From SG8-41 sp035649495 (GTDB lineage Bacteria; Pseudomonadota; Gammaproteobacteria; Burkholderiales; SG8-41): a DNA stretch of 64,000 bases. Under the pieces are notes generated by a model that worked only from the letters and a program-made list of their open reading frames with translations, did not search any database and was not told where the DNA came from. The translations under genes were made by a program, and so were the position numbers. The DNA is taken from the NCBI GenBank assembly GCA_035649495.1, contig DASRJL010000092.1, forward strand, positions 69,032-133,031. Direction: 5' to 3'. Shown here in pieces: positions 16,646 to 24,684 of this stretch (position 1 is the first letter of the stretch; each line of letters begins with the position of its first letter).

Positions 16646-18753
16646 TGGTGACAGGTTCCAGTCCCGGCGCGTGGTTCGTGCGCGCCCTCGGGGCCGGGCG
16701 CGGCCGTCCCGCCGCGCTCGCGCTGCTCGTCGCCACGGCGGCGCTGCTCCTGCCGCGGGATTCTCCGCTCGAGGCCGCGCGACTCGCCCTGTTCGACGCC
16801 TACCAGGTCTATCTGCCGCGCGAGCGCAACTCGGGACCGGTAACAATCGTCGCCATCGACGAGCATTCGCTGAAGGCGTACGGCCAGTGGCCGTGGCCGC
16901 GCGACCGGTTTGCCGCGCTGATCGACCGGATAGCGCAGGAGCGGCCGGCCGCGATCGGTCTCGACATCATCATGCCCGAGCGCGATGCCACCTCCCCGGA
17001 AGCGCTCGCGCGTACGCTGCCGCGGTCGCAGGACGCCCTGAAGAAAGCGCTGACAGCATTGCCCGCGCACGACGGCGTCCTCGCAGCGGCGCTGGGCGCG
17101 GCGCCGGTTGTGCTGGGAGCGGCCGGGTTCGAGGAAGCGACGCCGGCGACTTCACGGGGGCTCCGGGTGAGGGAGATGGCCGTCGTCGGCGCCGACCCGA
17201 TGCCCTACGTCCGGCGCTATCCGCTCGTTCTGGCGAGCCTGCCGGAGCTGCAGGCGGCGGCGCGGGGGCAGGCGCTGCTTTCCGCCGACACGGAGCGCGG
17301 GATCATCCGGCGTGTGCCGCTCGTCAGCGCGATCGGCGACACGCTGGTGCCGGCATTGTCGCTGGAGCTGCTGCGCGTCGGAATCGGCGCGAAGACGGTG
17401 CAGGTCGAAACCGGCGCGCGTGGCGTCACGGCGGTAACGGTGGGCGACCTCCGAGTACCGACCCAGCCTACCGCCGAAGCATGGGTGCATTTCACCCGCT
17501 TCATGGGCGAGCGCTACGTTTCGGCTCTCGACATAATGAACGGACGGCTCGACCGGGACATCCTGAAGGGCAAGCTGGTCATCGTGGCGCTGACCGGCAT
17601 AGGGCTCACCGACTACAAGACCACGCCGCGCGGAGAGTACGTGCCGGGGGTCGAGTATCACGCGCAGCTTCTGGAGAGCTTCTTCGACGGCCATTTTCTC
17701 CTGCGGCCGTACTGGATGCACTGGGTGGAGCTGGTGTTTCAGATGGGCGGCGGCGCATTCCTGATCCTGGCCGTCCCCGTGGTGCCTCCGCGCCACGCCA
17801 CGGCGCTCGCGGTCGCGGTGCTCGTGCTCACCTTCGCCGCTGGTTTCCTCGCGTTCTACTGGGCCGGCCTGCTGTTCGATGCCGCGAGCGTATCCGTGGG
17901 CGTGGCAGCCGTGTTCGCCGCCCTGATTGCGAGCGCGTTCATCGAAGCCGATCGCGGCCGGCGCGAGGCCCAGCACGCCCTGCAGCTCGAGCGCGAGGCT
18001 TCTGCGCGGGTGGCCGGAGAACTGGAAGCGGCGCGCCGTATCCAGCTCGGAACGCTACCGCGCGCGGATACGGCTTTCCCCGGCGAGAAGCGCTTCGAGC
18101 TGGCGTCGGCGCTCGAGCCGGCGCGCGCGGTCGGCGGCGATCTCTACGATTTTTTCAGACTGGACGAGCGCCGCGTGTTCCTGCTGATCGGCGACGTATC
18201 GGGGAAGGGCGTGCCCGCGAGCCTGTTCATGTCGATCGCCAAGGCGCTCTCCAAGAGCATCGCCCTGCGCCAGCGGCTCGACTTGAAGGCGGTCCTGACC
18301 CAGGCCAACGTCGAGATCGCGCGCGACAATCCCGAGGCGCAGTTCGTGACCATGTTCGCCGCCGTCCTGGACGCCGAGAGCGGGATGCTCGAATACTGGA
18401 ACGCGGGCCACGATGCGCCGGTGCTGAAATCGTCCACGCTCGGCAGCCTCGAAAGCGCGGCCGGCGGACCGCCGCTGTGCGTGCTCGATGAATTCGAGTA
18501 TGGCAGCGATTCCGTGCAGCTCGCGCGGCAGGACGCGGTGGTGATGTTTACCGATGGAGTCACCGAAGCGGCGAATACCGCCGGCGAGCTCTACGGCAGG
18601 AAGCGGTTGGACGCGCTGCTCGCCCGCGTCCAGCGGGATGCCACGGCCAACGATCTGCTGCGCGAGATTCTCGCCGACCTGCGCGAGTTCGTCGGCTCGG
18701 CCGAGCCGTCCGACGACGTGACCCTGCTGGTGGTGCGGTGGCTGGGACTGTGA
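16645..18753 (+). CDS. CHASE2 sensor with SpoIIE/RsbU-type PP2C phosphatase
   Basis: 702 aa; the ATG at 16645 shares one base with the preceding stop (a GTG at 16642 is the alternative). After a short N-terminal helix comes a periplasmic CHASE2 domain, about residues 35-345: FDAYQVYLPRERNSGP, VAIDEHSLKAYGQWPWPRD, IGLDIIMPE. Three to four helices follow (about 355-435), then a short coiled coil (LEREASARVAGELEAARRIQ) and a SpoIIE phosphatase domain, about 470-700. The phosphatase shows GGDLYDFF, LIGDVSGKGVPASLFM, VVMFTDGVTEA and SDDVTLLVV, so the metal-binding Asp residues are retained. It should dephosphorylate the STAS protein when CHASE2 senses an external cue. Confidence 0.92.
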   Translation: MVTGSSPGAWFVRALGAGRGRPAALALLVATAALLLPRDSPLEAARLALFDAYQVYLPRERNSGPVTIVAIDEHSLKAYGQWPWPRDRFAALIDRIAQERPAAIGLDIIMPERDATSPEALARTLPRSQDALKKALTALPAHDGVLAAALGAAPVVLGAAGFEEATPATSRGLRVREMAVVGADPMPYVRRYPLVLASLPELQAAARGQALLSADTERGIIRRVPLVSAIGDTLVPALSLELLRVGIGAKTVQVETGARGVTAVTVGDLRVPTQPTAEAWVHFTRFMGERYVSALDIMNGRLDRDILKGKLVIVALTGIGLTDYKTTPRGEYVPGVEYHAQLLESFFDGHFLLRPYWMHWVELVFQMGGGAFLILAVPVVPPRHATALAVAVLVLTFAAGFLAFYWAGLLFDAASVSVGVAAVFAALIASAFIEADRGRREAQHALQLEREASARVAGELEAARRIQLGTLPRADTAFPGEKRFELASALEPARAVGGDLYDFFRLDERRVFLLIGDVSGKGVPASLFMSIAKALSKSIALRQRLDLKAVLTQANVEIARDNPEAQFVTMFAAVLDAESGMLEYWNAGHDAPVLKSSTLGSLESAAGGPPLCVLDEFEYGSDSVQLARQDAVVMFTDGVTEAANTAGELYGRKRLDALLARVQRDATANDLLREILADLREFVGSAEPSDDVTLLVVRWLGL

Positions 18754-18773
18754 CCGTGATGAAACGGCCGAAA

Positions 18774-19373
18774 TCAGCGAACGTTGATCTCGACACGGCG
18801 ATTGCGCGGCTCGGCGACCTCGTCGGCCGTCGGAACGACCGGTTCGCGCTCGCCGCGCCCGGCTTCCTGGATGCGGTCCGCGGCGATGCCCGCCGCCACC
18901 AGCGCGGCACGCACGGTGCGCGCGCGAACGAGAGACAGCTTGTCGTTGTACTCGACGGCGCCGACGCGGTCGGTGTGGCCGATGACGATGATGTCGGGCA
19001 CGGGCCGCCGCACCAGCTCGGCCTTGATCTGCTCGAAAGTCTGGTGCGATTCCGGTGTCAGCTCGTCGCTGTTGGTGACGAAATAGACGGTAAACGAAAC
19101 CGGCCGCGGCGGCTGCGCGTCGAGCGCGGCGCCGAAGCGCTGCCGGACGGCGGCGGCGTCCTCCTGGAGGAGCGCGACCGCGCCCTTGCTGCTGACGTCC
19201 GCGGCGGAGTACGGGCGATCGAGGACGGTTTCCCCGCCGGCGCTCCGGATCACGACCGCGCCCGTCCGGCCATCGGCGTCCGGAATCAGCACGACGCGAT
19301 TGCCCGGCGCCTCGTCCTTTCCGGTCAGCGCGACGATGACGGCGATGATGACGATCGGGACTACGGCAGCCAC
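18774..19373 (-). CDS. OmpA-family peptidoglycan-binding protein
   Basis: 199 aa. One N-terminal hydrophobic helix (PIVIIAVIVAL) anchors it or acts as a signal. Residues about 90-199 form an OmpA-like domain: SFTVYFVTNSDELTPES, then IIVIGHTDRVGAVEYNDKLS, RARTVRAAL and NRRVEINVR, matching the peptidoglycan-binding consensus with its Asp and Arg. It sits end to end with the FecR gene (1 bp between them) and convergent to the CHASE2-SpoIIE gene. Co-occurrence of CHASE2, FecR and OmpA proteins suggests an envelope-sensing unit (inference). Confidence 0.88.
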   Translation of the reverse strand: MAAVVPIVIIAVIVALTGKDEAPGNRVVLIPDADGRTGAVVIRSAGGETVLDRPYSAADVSSKGAVALLQEDAAAVRQRFGAALDAQPPRPVSFTVYFVTNSDELTPESHQTFEQIKAELVRRPVPDIIVIGHTDRVGAVEYNDKLSLVRARTVRAALVAAGIAADRIQEAGRGEREPVVPTADEVAEPRNRRVEINVR

Positions 19374-19374
19374 G

Positions 19375-19818
19375 TCATTCCTCTCCCGGGCCGGCGTCGA
19401 TCAGGAACTCGGTGCCGCGCACGCCCAGGATCGCGTTCGGCGTGCGAAATTGCACCGCGCCGGGCGATTGCTTGGCGATTTTTCCCGAGACCACGGCGAG
19501 CGTTCCGCGCTTGACCGAAGCATCGATGGTGCCGGCATGAGTGGTCGAATCGAAGGCGAAGCGCTCGAGCACGAGGGTCGAATTCGGGCCCGCGGAAAGC
19601 AGCGTGTTGTCGCGCAGGATGATGCCGACCGAACCGTCCGCGCCGGTGGCAATGCGGTCGGCGGCGGCCACCCTGGCGCCGGGCGACGCCGCGATTTTTT
19701 CGCCGGCGCGCTGAATGGTGACGCTGCCTTTGGCGGTCTTGACGACCCCGGCATCCTCGGCGGCTGCCACCTGCAGCGCTGCGGCAAGCCCGGCAACGAG
19801 CAGCATGATTCTCATCAT
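19375..19818 (-). CDS. FecR-domain periplasmic protein
   Basis: 147 aa from the ATG at 19816-19818, preceded by GGGAGA. A longer frame upstream has no good start and would overlap the divergent HATPase gene. The signal peptide is MRIMLLVAGLAAALQVAAA. The rest is a FecR beta domain: GSVTIQRAGEKIAASPG, DRIATGADGSVGIILRDN, TLLSAGPNSTLVLERF, SVKRGTLAVVSGKIAKQS and TPNAILGVRGTEFLI. This free-standing periplasmic form lacks the cytoplasmic anti-sigma tail of FecR itself. It likely works with the OmpA protein in the periplasm. Confidence 0.9.
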   Translation of the reverse strand: MMRIMLLVAGLAAALQVAAAEDAGVVKTAKGSVTIQRAGEKIAASPGARVAAADRIATGADGSVGIILRDNTLLSAGPNSTLVLERFAFDSTTHAGTIDASVKRGTLAVVSGKIAKQSPGAVQFRTPNAILGVRGTEFLIDAGPGEE

Positions 19819-19848
19819 CGCAGTATCTCCCTGGTTTGATTCGCCGCC

Positions 19849-20280
19849 ATGGCCGCGCCCGCTGAATCGCGTCAATTCGTCGCCGACATGAAGGCGCTGC
19901 CGGAGCTCCTCGAGTTCGCGGCCGCGGCGGCGGGCAGGGCCGGCTTCGACGGCGTTGCGCAGCTCTTCGTCGAATTGATCATCGAGGAACTCTTCACGAA
20001 CACGGTTGTGCACGGCTACGGCGGCGACAGCAACCAGCCCGTGTGGGTGAGCGTCGTAAGCGTCGGCGTCGAGTTAAGCTTAACATACGAAGACGCCGCC
20101 CCACCCTGCAATCCGTTAACGTTGCCCGCGCCCGGTCTCCTCGATGCGCCGCTCGATCAGCGGCCGGTGGGCGGGCTGGGCATGCCGCTGGTGAAGGCGT
20201 TGTCCGACGCCGCGTCCTATGCATATCAGGAAGGGCGTAACCGGCTGACCCTCGCCATTTCTCCACGCGCCCGCCGCTGA
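19849..20280 (+). CDS. HATPase-domain anti-sigma regulatory protein (RsbW/SpoIIAB-like)
   Basis: 143 aa. It has the N-box ELIIEELFTNTVVHGYGG near residues 42-59 (Glu and Asn for Mg-ATP binding) and a G-box GGLGMPLVKALSDA near 109-122, so the Bergerat fold is complete. Such proteins phosphorylate STAS antagonists and bind a sigma factor or other output protein. The STAS and SpoIIE partners lie 3-5 kb upstream. No sigma factor gene is nearby, so the output may be a different protein. It is divergent from fecR, separated by 30 bp. Confidence 0.88.
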   Translation: MAAPAESRQFVADMKALPELLEFAAAAAGRAGFDGVAQLFVELIIEELFTNTVVHGYGGDSNQPVWVSVVSVGVELSLTYEDAAPPCNPLTLPAPGLLDAPLDQRPVGGLGMPLVKALSDAASYAYQEGRNRLTLAISPRARR

Positions 20281-20366
20281 GGAATTGCGTCAGGCTCTTC
20301 CAGACACGGCGGGGCGTATTCACGCTATCATCCGTCTCCTTTGTCGTAGCCCAACAGGGAGGTAGC

Positions 20367-21116
20367 ATGAAACCGGAGCAGATCCTGAAGCTCCCCTCGA
20401 TGCCGGCGGCAAGCCCGAGCTATCCGATGGGGCCGTACCGGTTCATCAACCGCGAGTTCATGATCGTCACGTACGAGACCGACAAGGAACTCCTGCGGCA
20501 GGCCGTGCCGGAGCCCCTGGACCCCAATCCCGAGGGATACGTTCTCTACGAGTGGATCCGCATGCCCGACAGCTCCGGCTTCGGTGACTACTGCGAAAGC
20601 GGTATCGTCATTCCCTGTTTCTACAAGGGCGAGCCGATTAACTTCACGGCGCAGATGTACCTGGACGACGAGCCGCCGATTTCCGCGGGACGGGAAATCT
20701 GGGGCTTCCCGAAGAAGTACGCGCTGCCCAAGCTCGACGTCTGCTCGGACACCCTGACGGGCACGCTGCACTATGCCGGCCAGCTCGTCGCCATGGGCAC
20801 CATGGCCTACAAGCACCAGGTCGCGCCCGGCGGCGTCGAAGCGCAGGCGAAGGGGATGACCCGGACTTCGTGCAATCTCAAGATCATTCCCGACGTCGAC
20901 GGCGGGCCGAAGATCTGCCAGCTGGTGGCCTACAACCTCACCGACATCACGGTGAAGGGCGTGTGGGTTTCGCCGGCGCGGCTGCACCTGATTCCGCACG
21001 TGAACGCGCCGGCCGCCGACCTGCCGATCAAGAAGATTGTCGGCGGCAAGCATTTCGTGAGCGACCTCACCCTGCCGCACGGCCGGGTGCTGTTCGACTA
21101 CCTCAAGGACGCATGA
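20367..21116 (+). CDS. Acetoacetate decarboxylase family protein, paralogue 1
   Basis: 249 aa, with a GGGAGG ribosome site before the ATG. It is related across its full length to acetoacetate decarboxylase, which makes acetone and CO2 through a Schiff base on a Lys of a Lys-Lys pair. Here the segment GREIWGFPKKYALPKL carries the KK pair, so catalysis is possible. Other family marks are QMYLDDEPPISA, GTLHYAGQLVAMGTMAYKH and NLKIIPDVDG. It is followed after 17 bp by a second paralogue. Acetoacetate itself may not be the substrate, since many family members act on larger keto-acids or aldol products. Confidence 0.87.
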   Translation: MKPEQILKLPSMPAASPSYPMGPYRFINREFMIVTYETDKELLRQAVPEPLDPNPEGYVLYEWIRMPDSSGFGDYCESGIVIPCFYKGEPINFTAQMYLDDEPPISAGREIWGFPKKYALPKLDVCSDTLTGTLHYAGQLVAMGTMAYKHQVAPGGVEAQAKGMTRTSCNLKIIPDVDGGPKICQLVAYNLTDITVKGVWVSPARLHLIPHVNAPAADLPIKKIVGGKHFVSDLTLPHGRVLFDYLKDA

Positions 21117-21133
21117 GCGGAGGAGAAGAGACC

Positions 21134-21880
21134 ATGAAGAAGAGTGACGTCAAAGCGCTTCCCTCGATGCCCCTGCAGAGCCCGACGTTTCCGCGGGGCC
21201 CGTACCGGTTCTTCAATCGCAAGTACATGGTGATCAACTACAGGACCGATGCCGCCCTGATCCGCGAGGCGCTGCCGGAGCCGCTGGAGCCCGCAGGAGA
21301 CACGGTGGCCGTGCAATGGGTCGATATGCCCGACGGTGAGGGATTCGGCGCCTACCAGGCCGCGGCGCAGGTGATTCCCTGCACGCTGAAAGGCGAAGCC
21401 TGCAACTTCGTAAGTCAGATGTACCTCGACAATACGTCGCCGCTGGCGGGTGGGCGCGAGATCTGGGGCTACCCGATGAAGTACGGCAAGTCCGTGCTCA
21501 CGACGAATGCCGATACCCTCACCGGGACGCTGCACTATGCGACGCAACCGGTCGCCGTCGGCACCATGGTGTACAAGCACGACGCCTTCAAGGCCGACCA
21601 CAAGAAGGAAGGCGAGCACCTGGCGCGGACGCAGATCACGTTGAAGCTCATTCCCGATATCGACGGTACGCCGGCCATCGCGCAGCTCGTGGCGGTACGA
21701 TTCGAGAACGTCGTCGTGCACGGCGCCTGGACGGGGCACGCGCGGCTCGAGTTGGTTCCTTCGGTGAACTGCCCGCTCGCGGACCTGCCGGTGAGGGAAG
21801 TCGTCGGCGGGCTGCACATGGATACCGACATGACCCTACCCTACGGCAAGGTCGTGCACGATTACCTGGCCAAGAAGTAA
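21134..21880 (+). CDS. Acetoacetate decarboxylase family protein, paralogue 2, altered Lys pair
   Basis: 248 aa, with an AGGAGAAGAG ribosome site before the ATG at 21134. It aligns by eye along its whole length with the gene just upstream (ALPSMP, GPYRFFNRKYMV, GTLHYATQPVAVGTMVYKHD, LKLIPDIDG). The catalytic segment reads GREIWGYPMKYGKSV: the first Lys of the Lys-Lys pair is Met, leaving one Lys. If the alignment with the clostridial enzyme holds, the Schiff-base Lys is lost, which would mean a changed reaction or a non-catalytic partner of paralogue 1. Tandem duplication followed by divergence is the simplest origin. Confidence 0.85.
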   Translation: MKKSDVKALPSMPLQSPTFPRGPYRFFNRKYMVINYRTDAALIREALPEPLEPAGDTVAVQWVDMPDGEGFGAYQAAAQVIPCTLKGEACNFVSQMYLDNTSPLAGGREIWGYPMKYGKSVLTTNADTLTGTLHYATQPVAVGTMVYKHDAFKADHKKEGEHLARTQITLKLIPDIDGTPAIAQLVAVRFENVVVHGAWTGHARLELVPSVNCPLADLPVREVVGGLHMDTDMTLPYGKVVHDYLAKK

Positions 21881-21913
21881 CGGCGTGACCCGTGACTGGG
21901 CGGGTGACGGCGG

Positions 21914-23314
21914 CTAGAACTTCGCGTTGCCCGGCGTGCGCGGAAACGGGATCGCATCGCGCACGTTGGAAAGCCCGGTGACGTAGGAGAGCGTGCGCTC
22001 GAAGCCCAGCCCGAAGCCGGCGTGCGGCACCGTGCCGTAGCGACGCAGATCCAGGTACCAGCGATACGCCTCGCGGTCGAGGCCATGCTCGGCCATGCGC
22101 GAGGACAGGACGTCGAGCCGCTCCTCGCGCTGGCTGCCCCCGACGATCTCCCCGATCCCGGGCGCGAGCACGTCCATCGCCGCCACGGTGCGCCCGTCGT
22201 CGTTCACGCGCATGTAAAACGCCTTGATCTCCTTCGGGTAGTTCATGACGATCACGGGCTTCTTCGCGTGCTTCTCCGTGAGGTAGCGCTCGTGCTCGGA
22301 CTGGAGATCGATGCCCCACTGCACCGGAAACTCGAACTTCTCCTTCGCCGCCTCGAGGACGCGCACCGCCTCCGCGTACTCCATCCGCACGAACTCCGAG
22401 CCGACGATGCCTTCGAGGCGGGCGACTGCGCCTTTCTCGACCCTCTCGTCGAAGAACGCCATGTCGTCCGCGCGCTCCTCGAGCACGGCCTTGAACACGT
22501 ACTTGATCAGGTTCTCGGCGAGCGACGCGTCGTCGGAGAGATCGGCGAAGGCGATCTCGGGCTCGATCATCCAGAATTCCGCGAGGTGCCGGCTCGTGTT
22601 CGAGTTCTCGGCGCGGAAGGTCGGTCCGAACGTGTAGACGTTGGAGAGCGCTAGGCAGTAGGACTCGATGTTGAGCTGCCCGGATACCGTCAGGAATGCC
22701 TCGCGCCCGAAGAAATCGTGGCTGAAATCGACCCTTCCCGCCGCATCCCGCGGCAGGTTAGCGAGGTCCAGCGTCGATACGCGGAACAGCGCGCCGGCGC
22801 CCTCGGCGTCGGAGGCCGTGATGATGGGCGTGTTGACCCACAGGAACTTGCGCTCGTGGAAGAAGCGATGGATCGCCTGCGCGAGCGTGTGGCGCACGCG
22901 CGCCGTCGCCCCGATCACGTTGGTGCGCGGGCGCAGGTGGGCGACCTCGCGCAGGAACTCCATCGTATGCGGCTTGGGCTGGATGGGGTACGAGTCGGGG
23001 TCCTCGACCCACCCCACCACCGTGACCGCGCTCGCCTGCATCTCGAACTGCTGGCCCTTGCCGCTCGAGGGCACGATCGGGCCGACCGCTTCGACCGCGC
23101 AGCCCGCGGTGAGTCGCGTGATCTCCGTGGCGTAGTTCGGCAGTGCCGCCGGTGCCACGACCTGGAGCGGGTGAAAGCTCGTGCCGTCGGACACGTGCAG
23201 AAAGGAGAAGCCGGCCTTGGAATCGCGGCGGGTGCGTATCCATCCTTTCACCGTCACTGGCGTATCCTGCGGCGCGCGCCCGCGGAGGATGTCGTCTATG
23301 GCCGTAGGCTTCAT
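21914..23314 (-). CDS. asnS: Asparagine--tRNA ligase
   Basis: 466 aa, the usual length for AsnRS. It charges tRNA-Asn with asparagine in the cytoplasm. An N-terminal OB-fold anticodon-binding domain, about residues 18-100 (VTVKGWIRTRRDSKAGFSFL), is followed by a class II catalytic core. Motif 2 appears as TFGPTFRAENSNTSRHLAEFW and motif 3 as GFGLGFERTLSYVTGLSNVRD with the final PFPRTPG. These are specific to AsnRS/AspRS, and the ENSNTSRH form points to AsnRS. It reads convergently with the decarboxylase pair. Confidence 0.96.
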   Translation of the reverse strand: MKPTAIDDILRGRAPQDTPVTVKGWIRTRRDSKAGFSFLHVSDGTSFHPLQVVAPAALPNYATEITRLTAGCAVEAVGPIVPSSGKGQQFEMQASAVTVVGWVEDPDSYPIQPKPHTMEFLREVAHLRPRTNVIGATARVRHTLAQAIHRFFHERKFLWVNTPIITASDAEGAGALFRVSTLDLANLPRDAAGRVDFSHDFFGREAFLTVSGQLNIESYCLALSNVYTFGPTFRAENSNTSRHLAEFWMIEPEIAFADLSDDASLAENLIKYVFKAVLEERADDMAFFDERVEKGAVARLEGIVGSEFVRMEYAEAVRVLEAAKEKFEFPVQWGIDLQSEHERYLTEKHAKKPVIVMNYPKEIKAFYMRVNDDGRTVAAMDVLAPGIGEIVGGSQREERLDVLSSRMAEHGLDREAYRWYLDLRRYGTVPHAGFGLGFERTLSYVTGLSNVRDAIPFPRTPGNAKF

Positions 23315-23339
23315 GCGTGGATTCTAGCGCAGCGAGGAA

Positions 23340-23480
23340 GAAGCCCCGCGCGCTCGCCACTGGCCGGGTCTTATCGGCATGTCCGGCGTCTGGATCCGAC
23401 TCCGCAGGCCCCATCCGGTGTGCGACTTGGCCATCGCGTTGTCTTGAGGCCGTACCAGTACTGGGAGAGTCGTCTCGGTA
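23340..23480 (+). repeat. Dispersed repeat, copy A
   Basis: About 140 bp between asnS and a small gene. Two blocks match copies elsewhere: cgccactggccgggtcttat with the following cggcatgtccggcgtctgga, and ccatcgcgttgtcttgaggc with gtaccagtactgg. Copy B lies at 42330-42480 on the same strand and copy C at 43335-43426 inverted. No ORF or terminator lies within it. Confidence 0.7.
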
Positions 23481-23569
23481 GCCCGTGCAAAGTTGCGTAC
23501 CCGGGTATTTTCCGGGGTGCCGTACTGGAGTGTATACTTTTTCCTTTTATTCCCGCGCGTCGCGCGCAA

Positions 23570-23857
23570 ATGGACAAACTCGGTACCCGGTGGGAGTTCG
23601 TCCGCCTTCAGACCGCCGAGGAAAGCTGGCTATGGCGATGCGTTCGCGCGGACGGCACGACCGTCACGTCTTCCGAACCCTGTGAAAGCTTCGGAAAAAT
23701 CATGGTGGACGCCGTGCGCAACGGCTTCAGTTCCGGAACGCAGCAGTGGGCCATCAAAAGCAACGAGTGGCGCACCGATTTTGCGCCGGGCGAGCAACCC
23801 AAAACCACGCGTAGAGACCCGACGACGATACCGCCGTGGCGGAAACCCGATGCCTAG
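23570..23857 (+). CDS. Small hypothetical protein
   Basis: 95 aa from the ATG at 23570; a TATACT box at 23533-23538 upstream could be a -10 element. It is a soluble protein rich in Trp and charged residues (TRWEFVRLQTAEESWLWRC near the start, TIPPWRKPDA at the end) with Cys at about residues 24 and 38. No family recognised. A strong terminator follows 40 bp after the stop and a dispersed repeat precedes it, so it forms an isolated unit. Confidence 0.6.
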   Translation: MDKLGTRWEFVRLQTAEESWLWRCVRADGTTVTSSEPCESFGKIMVDAVRNGFSSGTQQWAIKSNEWRTDFAPGEQPKTTRRDPTTIPPWRKPDA

Positions 23858-23896
23858 GTCTCCCCGGAGGTAGGTAAATCCTCGGAGGAGGGTTTG

Positions 23897-23919
23897 GGCC
23901 CGCCGCGCGCGGGCCTTTT
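23897..23919 (+). terminator. Rho-independent terminator
   Basis: The arms GGCCCG (23897-23902) and CGGGCC (23910-23915) form a GC stem extended by one further C-G pair, followed by TTTT. It ends the 95-aa gene. A close relative of this hairpin occurs at 43080-43103. Confidence 0.8.
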
Positions 23920-24134
23920 AACAAGCGACAACGGGTCCAAACCGGGACCGGCGACGAGCCGATTCGCCCACCCGCGTTTGTGCCCGGGTACAGCATTAGT
24001 TTGCCAACGACGAGCGAATCGGTAAAACACTGACAAGACTCGCGGGCGCCAAGCGCAACAATACAAGCCGTATACAAGGCATTGGAGCGGCGGTCACCGT
24101 TCCGCTTTCGACCCGAATTGACAAGGATGACACG

Positions 24135-24563
24135 ATGAAACTCGCGACGGCGGCCGACCCGCACATGAACGGCGACGGCATCAATTTCAATGTTGCCGCG
24201 CTCGCCCTGGCGGCCGGAACGTTCTGGGGCGCGGCGATCCTGCTCGTCTCCGTGGCCAACCTGCTCTGGCCGGACTATGGGCGCCTGTTCCTCGATCTGG
24301 CCGGTTCCATGTATCCGGGCTATCAGCCCGGGGGTGGTGCGGGTTCGGTGATCGTCGGTACGCTTTACGGATTCGTAGACGGAGCGGTTGCCGGCGCCGT
24401 GATCGGCTGGATGTACAACACTCTTGCCGCGGCAATGAGACGCCGGTCGTACGGCCTTGCGCATGCGTCAAGGGGATGGGAGCGTGGCGAACGGGCCGAC
24501 GCAACAGGCCGCCGGTCTGCCGGACTGTTTTTCCCATGGAGCGACCGGCGCACGGGACGCTGA
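24135..24563 (+). CDS. Small membrane protein, holin-like
   Basis: 142 aa; AAGGAT lies upstream of the ATG. Two hydrophobic helices are visible, about residues 18-45 (VAALALAAGTFWGAAILLV) and 72-95 (VIVGTLYGFVDGAVAGAVIG). They are separated by a PGYQPGGG loop and followed by a basic, low-complexity cytoplasmic tail. Similar two-helix proteins are sometimes annotated as bacteriophage-holin-like, but no phage genes are near, so the name carries no function. The last 40 residues are poorly constrained and the true end could vary between relatives. Confidence 0.6.
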   Translation: MKLATAADPHMNGDGINFNVAALALAAGTFWGAAILLVSVANLLWPDYGRLFLDLAGSMYPGYQPGGGAGSVIVGTLYGFVDGAVAGAVIGWMYNTLAAAMRRRSYGLAHASRGWERGERADATGRRSAGLFFPWSDRRTGR

Positions 24564-24589
24564 GAGCTCTCTCACCACCCCGCTCGCTC

Positions 24590-24684
24590 ACGCGAGCACC
24601 CCTCCTCCCACTGGAAGGAGGGGAGAGTCAGAACATTTACGATCCCGCCTGACCCCTGACCCCTGACCGCTGACGCCTGACGTC
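24590..24684. repeat. Hairpin repeat plus short GACCCCT tandem array
   Basis: First a hairpin-forming segment (cccctcctccc...ggaaggagggg) with the neighbouring caccaccccgctcg. This is the inverted counterpart of 42272-42320, which reads cctcctgcaaataggagggt then ggacgcgaagcggccgggg. Then 24647-24684 holds degenerate repeats of CTGACCCCTGAC, complementary to 12364-12394. It separates a + gene from the - patatin gene and may act as a barrier (inference). Confidence 0.65.

Noticed and set aside
24135..24563. Prophage remnant suggested by a holin-like protein
   Set aside because: No lysin, tail, capsid, integrase or attachment site lies nearby; two helices alone do not define a holin.
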